A stretch of 64,000 nucleotides of DNA from Shewanella electrodiphila (GTDB lineage Bacteria; Pseudomonadota; Gammaproteobacteria; Enterobacterales; Shewanellaceae). Shown one piece after another: positions 25,740-34,645 of the stretch (positions are counted from its first letter, which is position 1; every line of letters begins with the position of its first letter). The notes under the pieces were generated by a model, which ran no database searches, was not told where the DNA came from, and was given only the letters and a program-made list of their open reading frames with translations. The DNA lies in contig NZ_JAKIKU010000013.1 in assembly GCF_023283985.1 (NCBI RefSeq), positions 49,511 to 113,510 on the forward strand, given 5' to 3'. A program made the translations under genes and the position numbers.

Positions 25740-26446
25740 TGAATGAAGGCTGGTTAGCCCTAATGCAGCAAGCTTTTAGCTTGCTGCTTTCTTTAGATCC
25801 AGACGTATGGTCTATCATAAGTGTTTCTTTTTCGGTTTCTTTTGCGGCATTAATCATCACATTAATACCGTCGATTGTGCTTGGCTTTTTCCTAGCCTCT
25901 TATCAATTCCCAGGACGCTGGTTTGTCACTAATATCGTCCAAACACTTCAATCTATTCCAACTGTTGTTATCGGTTTGCTGGCTTACCTGCTGCTTACCC
26001 GAAATGGACCTTTAGGGGATTTACGCTGGCTATTCACGCAAGAAGGTATGATCCTCGGGCAAATGATGATTTGCGCGCCAGTCTTAATCGCTTTATCCCA
26101 AGCCGCGTTTAGCAGTATTGATAAACGTGCTTATGAAACATCTCGTACGTTAGGCGCTTCATGGCAACGCGCTATTTGGACTGTTTGTCGTGAATTACGC
26201 GTGCCATTATTATTGGCAGTGATTGCAGCCTTTAGCCGTATTCTTACCGAAGTGGGCTGTTCGATGATGGTCGGCGGTAACATTCTGCATCACACTCGAA
26301 ATATTCCTACGGCCATTGCCCTTGAAACCAGTAAAGGTGATTTTGCTCAAGCGATTGCTTTAGGCCTGGTGCTATTAATTTTAGCCATTGTGATTAACTT
26401 CGCTATCGGTTCTTTGCGTGGTAAAGCCATGCCTAGGAGTCAATAA
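25739..26446 (+). CDS. tupB: Tungstate ABC transporter permease
   Basis: 235 residues with five to six membrane helices. The EAA loop, contacting the ATPase, is seen in AYETSRTLGASWQRAIWTV. SIPTVVIGLLAYLLLTRNGPLG is typical of TupB/ModB-like permeases. The ATG overlaps the tupA stop by one base (TAATG), so translation is probably coupled. It ends against tupC the same way. Confidence 0.94.
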   Translation: MNEGWLALMQQAFSLLLSLDPDVWSIISVSFSVSFAALIITLIPSIVLGFFLASYQFPGRWFVTNIVQTLQSIPTVVIGLLAYLLLTRNGPLGDLRWLFTQEGMILGQMMICAPVLIALSQAAFSSIDKRAYETSRTLGASWQRAIWTVCRELRVPLLLAVIAAFSRILTEVGCSMMVGGNILHHTRNIPTAIALETSKGDFAQAIALGLVLLILAIVINFAIGSLRGKAMPRSQ

Positions 26447-27153
26447 TGACGGCTAAGCTCACTGCAAAAAATGTCAGTATCAACTTTAAAGAGCGTAAGT
26501 TGTTTGAGTTCGATAATTTATCATTCTGCGAAGGGGATGTTATCTATCTTCAAGGTGATAACGGCTCAGGTAAGTCGACGTTAATGAAACTGATTGCAGG
26601 TATTATTAAGCCCAATTCAGGTGACGTTATCGCTACCGGTTTTGCGCCTAAAAAGTGGTGGCAATCTAATTCATTACTTGGCAAAGCTGTTTATTTACAT
26701 CAACATGCATACCTGTTTGACGGCTCGGTTGAATACAACTTGCGTTACGCCTTACCAAAAACTCGTTTTAGCCCTCAAGAGTTACAAGCAAGAGTCGCTC
26801 AAGCGATTGAAAGTGCGCAACTTGGCTCATTACTAAAAAGTGATGCCACGGACTTATCTGGTGGTGAGAGACAGCGCCTCGCCATTGCAAGAGCATGGAT
26901 AACTCAACCTAAATTACTCATGCTTGATGAACCGATTTCTAACATGGATAAGCAGTCACAAAAACTAGTTTTAGCCATGATTAATATTTTAAAACAAGAA
27001 GGTACTGGGCTGCTGATCAGTAGCCATCAAACCTGTGGTTTAACAGCTTTATGCCAAAAGCATTGGCATATCTCAGAGCAAAAAGTTGTTGAAAGTAGCC
27101 ATATACCTAGCTTTGAACAATCTCAGGAGTTTCACTATGTCAGTGCAAATTGA
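26446..27153 (+). CDS. tupC: Tungstate ABC transporter ATP-binding protein
   Basis: 235 residues. Walker A GDNGSGKSTL, Q-loop (YLHQHAYLF), signature LSGGERQRLAIARAW, Walker B LLMLDEPIS with catalytic Glu, and H-loop SSHQ are all intact. It lacks the C-terminal TOBE/MOP oxyanion-sensing domain of ModC, as usual for TupC. It overlaps tupB by one base and mobA by 17 bases. Confidence 0.94.
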   Translation: MTAKLTAKNVSINFKERKLFEFDNLSFCEGDVIYLQGDNGSGKSTLMKLIAGIIKPNSGDVIATGFAPKKWWQSNSLLGKAVYLHQHAYLFDGSVEYNLRYALPKTRFSPQELQARVAQAIESAQLGSLLKSDATDLSGGERQRLAIARAWITQPKLLMLDEPISNMDKQSQKLVLAMINILKQEGTGLLISSHQTCGLTALCQKHWHISEQKVVESSHIPSFEQSQEFHYVSAN

Positions 27154-27721
27154 TGCGGTGATTTTAGCTGGCGGTATGGCCCGAAGAATGGGCGGTATCG
27201 ACAAAGGTTTGGTTGAACTTAGCGGCAAACCAATGATTAGCCACACCATTGAGCGTGTTAAACCACAAGTTGATCGTATTATGATTAACGCTAACCGCAA
27301 TCAAGAGCAATATGCCGCTCTGGGTTTTGATGTGCTCAGCGATAAAGAAACAGGCTATTTAGGTCCTTTAGCTGGTATGGTCACTGCGATGGACAATACT
27401 CAAGCAGAGTTATTGTTGGTTGTGCCTTGTGATAGTCCAATGTTACCAAAGGATTTATGTGAACGTATGTATGCATCGCTTGTAGAAGCCGATGCCGATA
27501 TCGCGGTTGCCAGCGACGGTGAATATCAACAACCTGTGGTCATGTTGCTTAAGCCGCATTTGAAAACATCAATGCAGGCATTTCTAGATGCTGGCGACCG
27601 TAAAATTTTCCTTTGGTATGAACAACACAAATATGTGGTCACAAGCTTTGCTGACCAACCCAATGCATTTGTTAATGTGAATACACTTGAACAAAAACTT
27701 GTCATCGAAAATGGCAAATAA
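27137..27721 (+). CDS. mobA: Molybdenum cofactor guanylyltransferase
   Basis: Attaches GMP to molybdopterin to make the MGD form used by DMSO-reductase-family enzymes. 194 residues with the nucleotide-binding loop ILAGGMARRMGGIDKGLVEL, a magnesium-binding VVPCDSPML and a C-terminal FVNVNT, all family hallmarks. The ATG at 27137 has CAGGAG 8 bases upstream and matches other MobA N-termini. The gene begins inside tupC, showing that uptake and cofactor genes are translated as one unit. Confidence 0.95.
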   Translation: MSVQIDAVILAGGMARRMGGIDKGLVELSGKPMISHTIERVKPQVDRIMINANRNQEQYAALGFDVLSDKETGYLGPLAGMVTAMDNTQAELLLVVPCDSPMLPKDLCERMYASLVEADADIAVASDGEYQQPVVMLLKPHLKTSMQAFLDAGDRKIFLWYEQHKYVVTSFADQPNAFVNVNTLEQKLVIENGK

Positions 27722-27760
27722 TCTGTGGCAACACAGTGATAAGCCAACAATGAGGTCTTT

Positions 27761-29575
27761 ATGAGTATACCGTTTACCAATCCGCTAAGTATTCCAGTTC
27801 TCGGATTTTGTGCCTATAGTGGCACCGGTAAAACCACCTTATTAAAACAGTTAATTCCAGAGCTTAACCGCCGTGGCGTTCGTTTAGCTGTGATTAAACA
27901 TGCTCACCACAACTTCGATGTTGATATCCCAGGTAAAGACAGCTACGAAATGCGCAAAGCTGGCGCTAAGCAGATGCTAGTCGCTTCACATATACGATGG
28001 GCACTCATGACAGAAGATGCCGTAGAAGGCGATCCTGAACTGCCGCATTTACTCGCGCAAATCGAAGCCGATAAAGTGGATATCGTCTTGGTTGAAGGGT
28101 TTAAAAAGCTTGAGTTGCCGAAGATTGAATTACACCGAGCTGCACATGGGAAACCACTCATCCACACTCACGATGACAACATTGTTGCCATTGCCTGTTG
28201 TGATGAAACTGACACCCCTGCGGAACTAACGCGTTTAGACTTAAATAATGTCGGTCAAATTGCAGACTTTGTTATTGAATACCAAACCAATTGGCAAGCT
28301 CCAGAGCTTGAGTTACCTATTCCGACGACAGCAACTGCTGTCACTGATGAGCAAAAGTTCTTATCTGTTGCTCAAGGTTTAGAGCAGTTGATGACAATGG
28401 TTAAACCGCTGGCAGACAGCGAACAAGTCACCATTGATGATGCCGCGAACCGTGTTTTAGCAACAGATGCTATTTCACCTGTGAATGTGCCGCAGCAAAC
28501 TAACTCAGCAATGGACGGCTATGCTTTTGCTTATAGCCAAGATAACAGTCCTAGCAATCCTGTTTCGCCACTTAAATTAATGGGCGAAGTCCTCGCTGGG
28601 CATGAATATCCTGACACATTAGCTGCTGGCGAAGCAGTACGTATCATGACTGGCGCAACAGTGCCTAATGGTGCTGATACTGTTGAAGCACGTGAATTAG
28701 TGATCGAACAAGATGGTCATGTGCAATTACAAGGCAAAGTTGAAGCCGGTCAACATGTTCGCTTAGCGGGCGAAGATATTGCTAAAGACGCATTAGCCTT
28801 AGCAAAAGGTCATCGTTTGCAAGCTGCCGAACAAGGTTTATTAGCGTCACTGGGTTTAGCTAAAGCTGATGTCGTGAAGCAACCTGTTATCGCAGTATTC
28901 TCAACTGGCGATGAAGTCAGCCAACCAGGTGAGCCACTCAAAGCTAACTGCATTTACGACTCAAACCGTTACACCATAAAATCTATGGCGCAAAAACTGG
29001 GCTGTAAAGTTATCGATTTAGGCATCATTGAAGATAGTGAAGATGCGTTAACGAGTGCTCTGCAACAGGCCAGTTTTGATGCTGATATTGTGATCAGTTC
29101 TGGCGGTGTTTCTGTTGGTAATGCTGATTACATCAAAACCGTATTAGCTAAAATTGGCGCGATTAACTTTTGGCGTATCAACATGCGTCCAGGGCGACCT
29201 CTTGCATTTGGGACGGTGAACGACAGCTTATTCTTTGGCTTACCTGGTAACCCAGTTGCGGTAATGGTGTCATTTTTACAGTTCGTGCAACCAGCTATTC
29301 GCAAATTAGCGGGCGAAACCGACTATACACCACAGTATTTGCCTGCAATTACCGATAGTATGTTGCGCAGTAGAACAGGACGAACAGAATTTGTTCGTGG
29401 CCAGTATCATTTAAGCAATGATGGACGATTACATGTAGCCACTACTGGGGCACAAGGTTCAGGGATGTTGAACTCGATGGTAAAAGCAAATTGTCTGATT
29501 GTTATCGGTGAAGCCGAAGACTCAGTCATGCCAGGCCAACAAGTCTACATTCAGCCGTTCGCTGAACTGTTATAA
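27761..29575 (+). CDS. MobB-MoeA fusion protein (Moco maturation)
   Basis: A 604-residue fusion of two Moco enzymes. Residues 1-~175 are MobB, a GTP-binding adaptor with P-loop YSGTGKTTLL, then KHAHHNFDVD and LVEGFKKLELPKIE. After a short linker, residues ~195-604 are MoeA, the molybdopterin molybdenumtransferase: MDGYAF, GEVLAGHEYPDTLAAGE, IMTGATVPNGADTV, FSTGDEV, then SSGGVSVGNADY and GLPGNPVAV, with a C-terminal beta domain. MoeA inserts molybdate (or tungstate) into adenylylated molybdopterin. Separate in E. coli; fused here in the operon that also brings in the metal oxyanion. Confidence 0.94.
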   Translation: MSIPFTNPLSIPVLGFCAYSGTGKTTLLKQLIPELNRRGVRLAVIKHAHHNFDVDIPGKDSYEMRKAGAKQMLVASHIRWALMTEDAVEGDPELPHLLAQIEADKVDIVLVEGFKKLELPKIELHRAAHGKPLIHTHDDNIVAIACCDETDTPAELTRLDLNNVGQIADFVIEYQTNWQAPELELPIPTTATAVTDEQKFLSVAQGLEQLMTMVKPLADSEQVTIDDAANRVLATDAISPVNVPQQTNSAMDGYAFAYSQDNSPSNPVSPLKLMGEVLAGHEYPDTLAAGEAVRIMTGATVPNGADTVEARELVIEQDGHVQLQGKVEAGQHVRLAGEDIAKDALALAKGHRLQAAEQGLLASLGLAKADVVKQPVIAVFSTGDEVSQPGEPLKANCIYDSNRYTIKSMAQKLGCKVIDLGIIEDSEDALTSALQQASFDADIVISSGGVSVGNADYIKTVLAKIGAINFWRINMRPGRPLAFGTVNDSLFFGLPGNPVAVMVSFLQFVQPAIRKLAGETDYTPQYLPAITDSMLRSRTGRTEFVRGQYHLSNDGRLHVATTGAQGSGMLNSMVKANCLIVIGEAEDSVMPGQQVYIQPFAELL

Positions 29576-29598
29576 CTAACCATAAGATGTGCTAATTC

Positions 29599-30585
29599 AT
29601 GAGTTTAATCGTCGACAAGTTTAATCGAAAAGTAGAATACTTACGTTTATCGGTCACTGACCGTTGTGATTTTCGCTGTGTATATTGCATGAGTGAAGAT
29701 CCAAGCTTTTTACCCAAAGACCACGTACTAAGTCTTGAAGAACTCGCATGGATTGCACAAGCTTTTACTGAGTTAGGCGTGAAGAAAATTCGCCTAACAG
29801 GTGGTGAGCCATTAGTCAGAACTGACTGTGACAAGTTAATTGATTTGCTGGGTAAATTACCTGGCTTAGATGACTTATCGATGACCACCAATGGCTCTCG
29901 ATTAAGTAAGCTTGCTCAGCCTATGCATGATGCAGGTTTGAAGCGTCTGAACATCAGTTTAGACACTTTAAATCCTGAGTTATTCACTGAAATGACCCGC
30001 AACGGTAAAGTTGATCGCGTTATTGCAGGTATTGATGCCGCAAAAGCGGCTGGATTTAAACACATCAAAATCAACGCTGTTATTTTACGCGGTAAGAACG
30101 ATCATGAAGTGATCGATTTAATTGATTTTTGTCGTGAACGAGAACTCGATATTGCCTTCATTGAGGAAATGCCATTAGGTGTTATTGATGAGCGTAAACG
30201 CAGTCGTCACTGCTCAAGTGAAGAAGTTAGAGGCATTATTGAAGATACTTATCCACTGATACCTTCAAGTAAACGCACTGGTGGCCCAGCTCGCTACTTT
30301 AAGATGGCAGACAGTGATATTCACATTGGCTTTATTTCTCCACACAGCAATAACTTCTGTCACGAATGTAATCGTGTCCGTGTCACCGTAGAAGGTCGTT
30401 TGCTGTTATGTTTAGGTAATGAAAACTCTGTCGACCTTAAGGCTATCGTACGTGAATTCCCTGGTGATATTGGCAAGCTGAAAGAGGCTATCATGGACGG
30501 TATTCAGCATAAGCCTAAAGAGCATTATTTTGGCACAGATGATGATGTGCAAATCCTACGCTTTATGAATTCCACAGGCGGCTAA
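29599..30585 (+). CDS. moaA: GTP 3',8-cyclase MoaA (radical SAM)
   Basis: First step of molybdopterin synthesis: converts GTP to 3',8-cyclo-7,8-dihydro-GTP with MoaC. 328 residues. The N-terminal radical-SAM cluster is CDFRCVYC, the SAM region LTGGEPLVR. The C-terminal substrate-binding cluster is FCHECNRVRVT plus a downstream Cys in LLLCLGN. The functional Gly-Gly tail is present (FMNSTGG). It is the last gene of the tup-Moco operon, 23 bases after the fusion gene, and is followed by a terminator. moaC, moaD and moaE are not in the window. Confidence 0.97.
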   Translation: MSLIVDKFNRKVEYLRLSVTDRCDFRCVYCMSEDPSFLPKDHVLSLEELAWIAQAFTELGVKKIRLTGGEPLVRTDCDKLIDLLGKLPGLDDLSMTTNGSRLSKLAQPMHDAGLKRLNISLDTLNPELFTEMTRNGKVDRVIAGIDAAKAAGFKHIKINAVILRGKNDHEVIDLIDFCRERELDIAFIEEMPLGVIDERKRSRHCSSEEVRGIIEDTYPLIPSSKRTGGPARYFKMADSDIHIGFISPHSNNFCHECNRVRVTVEGRLLLCLGNENSVDLKAIVREFPGDIGKLKEAIMDGIQHKPKEHYFGTDDDVQILRFMNSTGG

Positions 30586-30605
30586 CCGTTCTAGTCATTC
30601 ATATT

Positions 30606-30637
30606 AAAGGTGATGTTATCGATACATCACCTTTTTT
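30606..30637 (+). terminator. Terminator of the tup-Moco operon
   Basis: AAGGTGATG-N9-CATCACCTT stem followed by a T run, 20 bases after moaA. Confidence 0.92.
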
Positions 30638-30748
30638 ATTGCTTTAACTTCCCACGCAACTTGTCTTTTAAACCTCTCCTATGGGATAACTTTTTGCTAT
30701 CGTGTTTTTGATATACACTGTGGCTAACAATCACTTACGCATTCACTT

Positions 30749-31204
30749 ATGGCTTTATCTCGAAAGAAGTGGAATAACATTCTCATCATTGCCTGTGTAT
30801 TTATGGTCGCAGTGTTAACCTTTATCGACTCCAAAACCAATAAAATGCCCGATGATGCTCATGCGCTTTTTGATGACAGTAATCAATTGACCCAATTACA
30901 GTTAAATGGTGTTTGGCTCAATAAATCGAATGGTATTTGGCGTTGTACAGACAGTGTATTGAATTGCCAATCGCTAGCGACAGCCTGGGAAGCATTAATG
31001 GTTTCGCCAGTTCAAATGACGGCAGGTGAGATCCAATCATTGCCAGCCTACGTAACACTCTCCATCGCAATAAATCACCAACAGCAAGCTCAGCATTGGC
31101 AGTATTACCCTCAAGCAGGTTATTTACAGTCAACATCACAAAATTGGTACCAAATACCACCGAGCCTACGTAGCGAGCTAGAACCAGTGATTTCAAGCCA
31201 ATAA
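30749..31204 (+). CDS. Hypothetical membrane-anchored protein
   Basis: 151 residues. One N-terminal membrane helix (ILIIACVFMVAVLTFI) follows a basic RKKW, then a periplasmic region of ~115 residues with two cysteines (WRCTDSVLNCQS) and a Trp/Gln-rich end (QQQAQHWQYYPQAGYL). I do not recognise a family. It precedes mutM by 76 bases on the same strand, which may mean cotranscription, but the functional link is unclear. Confidence 0.6.
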   Translation: MALSRKKWNNILIIACVFMVAVLTFIDSKTNKMPDDAHALFDDSNQLTQLQLNGVWLNKSNGIWRCTDSVLNCQSLATAWEALMVSPVQMTAGEIQSLPAYVTLSIAINHQQQAQHWQYYPQAGYLQSTSQNWYQIPPSLRSELEPVISSQ

Positions 31205-31280
31205 CTGATTTTCAATTCACGAGAAGCTCAACATCGTGAATCTCATAATACATAGCTAACAGACACTTAAACGGACTCAT

Positions 31281-32096
31281 ATGCCTGAATTACCAGAAGT
31301 TGAAGTAACCAAGCAGGGGATCTCACCGCACCTTGTCAATCAAACCGTGAGCGACCTCATTGTCAGAAATGCTTCCTTACGTTGGCCTGTGCCAGAGATA
31401 TGTAAAAACATTATTGGCCAAACCATCAAACAAGTCCGCCGTCGCGCCAAATACTTGCTTATTGATACCGATGCTGGCGTCACCATCGTCCACTTAGGCA
31501 TGTCTGGCAGCTTGCGGATATTACCCGCACACACTCCTGTAGAGAAACATGATCATATTGATCTGGTATTACAAAACGGACGAGTGCTGCGATATAACGA
31601 CCCGAGGAGGTTCGGAGCTTGGTTATGGTATGAGCTACCAGAAGAGGCCCACCCATTACTGGCTAAACTTGGCCCAGAGCCCTTAAGTGACGCTTTTAAC
31701 CCTCTGCAATTACAAGCAGCATTAGCGAATAAGAAAAAAGCCATCAAGCTTTGCTTAATGGATAATCACATTGTCGTCGGTGCAGGAAACATATATGCAA
31801 ACGAAGCGTTATTTGCTGCAGGCATTCACCCACAAGCCGCAGCGGGGAGTATTGATATTGAAAGGCTAACGATACTAGTCACTGAGGTGAAACAAATCCT
31901 CGCCCACGCTATCAAACAAGGTGGCACCACACTAAAAGACTTCACCAATGCTGATGGTAAGCCTGGATATTTTGCCCAAAAACTTCATGTTTATGGACGA
32001 GGCGGAGAAAGTTGTACTGAATGTGGTAATTTACTCAGTGAAATTAAACTTGGCCAACGCACCACAGTTTTTTGTGGCATTTGCCAAACTTATTAA
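31281..32096 (+). CDS. mutM: Formamidopyrimidine-DNA glycosylase (MutM/Fpg)
   Basis: Removes 8-oxoguanine and formamidopyrimidines from DNA and nicks the abasic site. 271 residues (usual ~270). The N-terminus MPELPEVEVTKQG gives catalytic Pro2 and Glu3. KYLLIDTDAG contains the conserved beta-strand Lys, and HHTH-like VGAGNIYANEALF follows. A C-terminal zinc finger with CTEC and CGIC closes the protein. It converges with coaD across a shared terminator, a gene order usual in Shewanella. Confidence 0.97.
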   Translation: MPELPEVEVTKQGISPHLVNQTVSDLIVRNASLRWPVPEICKNIIGQTIKQVRRRAKYLLIDTDAGVTIVHLGMSGSLRILPAHTPVEKHDHIDLVLQNGRVLRYNDPRRFGAWLWYELPEEAHPLLAKLGPEPLSDAFNPLQLQAALANKKKAIKLCLMDNHIVVGAGNIYANEALFAAGIHPQAAAGSIDIERLTILVTEVKQILAHAIKQGGTTLKDFTNADGKPGYFAQKLHVYGRGGESCTECGNLLSEIKLGQRTTVFCGICQTY

Positions 32097-32115
32097 TACT
32101 TATCTATAGATATGA

Positions 32116-32142
32116 AAAGGCCTCGCTCATGTTGAGGCCTTT
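32116..32142. terminator. Bidirectional terminator between mutM and coaD
   Basis: AAAGGCCTC-N9-GAGGCCTTT perfect 9-bp stem with A and T flanks, between two converging stops. Confidence 0.88.
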
Positions 32143-32154
32143 ACCGTGAGAAAA

Positions 32155-32649
32155 CTAACCTTTTTTGATCAACGCTATTTTAGTCTCCAAAGATGTCACA
32201 ACTTCAGAGTGAACAAATTGACTGACATCTCCACCATGAAGTGCAACTTCCTTTACCAAGGTCGAAGAAATAAATGAATTTTCTTCCGCTGGGGTTAAAA
32301 ATACACTTTCTAAATCAGGGCTTAATCGACGGTTCATATTCGCTAATTGAAATTCATATTCAAAATCTGACACTGCTCTTAACCCGCGCACTAGGACACT
32401 GGCACTCTGCTCTTTAGCAAAATCGACCAATAAGCCTGTAAAGCCAACCACTTCAACATTGTCTAAATGCGCTGTCACTAATTTAACCTGTTCAACACGC
32501 TCTTCGAGGGTAAACATGGGTTTTTTAGAAGGGTTTGATGCAATACCAATAATCACGTGACGGAATAGTCTAGCAGCACGCTCAATCAAGTCTGCATGGC
32601 CATTAGTAACAGGATCAAAAGTGCCTGGATATATCGCTCGTCTATGCAT
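32155..32649 (-). CDS. coaD: Phosphopantetheine adenylyltransferase
   Basis: Fourth step of coenzyme A synthesis: transfers AMP from ATP to 4'-phosphopantetheine. 164 residues (usual ~160). Motifs: YPGTFDPVTNGH with the nucleotidyltransferase HxGH-type site, LVRGLRAVSDFEYE and the C-terminal ISSTLVKE. The neighbouring LPS core locus is the usual context in gammaproteobacteria, where coaD lies beside waaA. Confidence 0.97.
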   Translation of the reverse strand: MHRRAIYPGTFDPVTNGHADLIERAARLFRHVIIGIASNPSKKPMFTLEERVEQVKLVTAHLDNVEVVGFTGLLVDFAKEQSASVLVRGLRAVSDFEYEFQLANMNRRLSPDLESVFLTPAEENSFISSTLVKEVALHGGDVSQFVHSEVVTSLETKIALIKKG

Positions 32650-32869
32650 ATAAAAGTCATTAATAATGAGTAATTATCGACAGTTTATCAGCATCAAATA
32701 CACGCATCAAAGTTTGATTTGGAATCTAGATGCTTATTTCTAATTTTAAACTTTTACTCTATTTATTTCTATTATCAAAATAATGAAATAAAACTTCAAA
32801 AATATAAGAATAAAACCTAAATAATATGCCAGTTATGCTCAATTAGCATAACTGGCCAAAGCCCTTTAG

Positions 32870-33394
32870 GAGTCTATAGAAAGTTATTTATTACAAACAA
32901 TACGACCAAACGAAGTCATCATCACTGATGACTGCTCAACAGAGGAAACTCTGGCACTGATAACTTAATATCCAAAAAAGTCAGATTTAAAACAAATACA
33001 ATGATGGCAGGAAAATTTAGGTTTCAGAGTGGCTAAGAGCCCAAATAATGTATCCGAAGCAACAAGATCTTAATATATAACCTGTATAGATAGTGATAGA
33101 GTTTTTCATCCACAGTTATTGAAGAACATCTTAAAAATACAAAACCTCAAAAAGAGTGAGGCTCTCTTCTACATTCATTAAACAGGCAATTTCTGAGAAA
33201 ATTGCCAACTTACCAGAGGCTCAATATTAATAGAATCGCAAATTGGCTACAAACAGCTCTTCACTCAATTGTACTCAGTAGATGGCTAAGTAAAGTAAAA
33301 GGAAGTGAACGTTGTAAGTGGCAACTTTAGTTTTTGGCGTCAAGGTATCCTTGATATCAATAGTTATGTTTTTGTTGGTTTGGGGAGAATATAA
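32870..33394 (+). pseudogene. Decayed family-2 glycosyltransferase
   Basis: No long frame exists, but successive frames read pieces of one GT2 enzyme in the right order: YLLQTIRPNEVIITDDCST (32885 on), then WQENLGFRVAKSPNN, then YITCIDSDRVFHPQLLKNIL, then SGNFSFWRQGILDINSY near 33330-33375. These correspond to the nucleotide-sugar-binding start, the substrate loop, the DxD region and the GT7C-type GxNxSFWR motif. Stops and at least three frame changes separate them, and the true N-terminus is missing. It was probably an LPS sugar transferase of this locus that has been lost. The 210 bases before it are AT-rich with no other feature. Confidence 0.8.
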
Positions 33395-33478
33395 AGAGTT
33401 TTCTATTCGCCTGATAAATAATGCCATTTTAAATAAGCTAACATACTGTCAAAATGGCATTAATAGAATCTAAGTTAA

Positions 33479-34228
33479 TTATAAAAAAGAAGATAGTTTA
33501 GGTATTTTATCTTTGTTCAATCTCACATTTTTTTCAAAACAAATTTTTTGCCATATACGCTTAAATGGATGTTTTTGAACAGTATGACGATTACCTAAAT
33601 TACAGATTTCACTTTCAAAATTAGCTTCTAATACAGGGTAAGGTCTTACTACGAAGCAAGTTAACGCTTTTTCGTACCAAAACTGTATATCTATATCAAT
33701 TGGCCTAGTGATCGGTGTGGCGGTGGCTAGCAACTTTTTAGCACCAGAAATCGATACAAACTGTCCACGAGTAGATGAAGGCAACTTTAAGCAAGTCGAT
33801 AATGAGAATTGCTCAGTCAACTTCATCGTATCAATAACCGCTTTTTGCTTACGCCCATGGCATAGCTTAATATAATCCCAAGAGGAACATAGCTCACTAA
33901 TACTGTTAATCAATGAAAGTAACTCTTCATTCAATACCGAATCATCTTCTAAAATTAACGCAAAATCTAATTCTTGCTCAACCATCATATTCCAGCAATT
34001 AATATGACTCAAGTAACAACCAATCTCACCCACATTTAGTACTTTATCGTATTTCGCTAAATTATCTGATTCGTTAAACACAGCTTGAACTTCGGTTTCA
34101 CTCAAATCTTTACCATAAACAGCAGGTACTCTCTCATACTCAATATTGAGTTGCTCGAGTTGCTGATGCATAAAAGCCATTCTTTCAGTGCTTTTATCAA
34201 GGTTTATTACAAACACTTTAAACTGCAT
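33479..34228 (-). CDS. Glycosyltransferase family 25 (LPS biosynthesis type)
   Basis: 249 residues. GT25 motifs: N-terminal VFVINLDKSTERM, VPAVYGKDL, NVGEIGCYLSHINCW and the acidic LILEDDSVL that binds metal and UDP-sugar. Relatives add galactose or similar sugars to lipooligosaccharide. It is the last gene of a three-gene minus-strand unit with the glycerol-phosphate enzymes, 24 bases after the cytidylyltransferase. It acts on the cytosolic face of the inner membrane. The exact donor and acceptor cannot be read from sequence. Confidence 0.88.
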   Translation of the reverse strand: MQFKVFVINLDKSTERMAFMHQQLEQLNIEYERVPAVYGKDLSETEVQAVFNESDNLAKYDKVLNVGEIGCYLSHINCWNMMVEQELDFALILEDDSVLNEELLSLINSISELCSSWDYIKLCHGRKQKAVIDTMKLTEQFSLSTCLKLPSSTRGQFVSISGAKKLLATATPITRPIDIDIQFWYEKALTCFVVRPYPVLEANFESEICNLGNRHTVQKHPFKRIWQKICFEKNVRLNKDKIPKLSSFL

Positions 34229-34252
34229 AATGTTTTTCAGTACCTTCCTTGG

Positions 34253-34645
34253 TTATCTGATTTCTTTTACAACTTCAATAAGCTGAGTCGTAGAAATAGC
34301 AGGGGTTCTAGATAAATAGATGACTTTACATAAGTGAGATAAATGATCAAAACGCCCTTCCCAATCATCCCACATAACTAAACAGTCAGCTTTAAAATGA
34401 GTAATATAATCTGCTTTTAATTCTAGAGATTTTTCTAAAAACACCTCATCAACACAACTTAATGCAGCTACAATCCGCATTCTATCTCGCTCATCACAAA
34501 TAGGGTTACGTTGTTTTTTACTAAAGTTGAGAGCATCAGAAGAGACACCTACGGTCAATTTTACACCTTGAGCTTTTGCTCTTTCCAAAATATTAAGATG
34601 CCCAATGTGAAACATATCAAATGTTCCAAACGTAATTATGTTCAT
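34253..34645 (-). CDS. Glycerol-3-phosphate cytidylyltransferase (TagD-like)
   Basis: 130 residues, the length of TagD (~129). Motifs: GTFDMFHIGHLNILERAK with the HxGH site, the RYVDEVF-like VDEVFLE, and near the end SRTPAISTTQLI, the ISTT signature. TagD makes CDP-glycerol from CTP and glycerol 3-phosphate, the donor in teichoic acid synthesis of Gram-positives. It overlaps the upstream CDP-glycerol transferase-like gene by four bases (ATGA), giving a donor-and-transferase pair. Ethanolamine-phosphate cytidylyltransferases are close relatives, so the activated head group is inferred. Confidence 0.85.
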   Translation of the reverse strand: MNIITFGTFDMFHIGHLNILERAKAQGVKLTVGVSSDALNFSKKQRNPICDERDRMRIVAALSCVDEVFLEKSLELKADYITHFKADCLVMWDDWEGRFDHLSHLCKVIYLSRTPAISTTQLIEVVKEIR

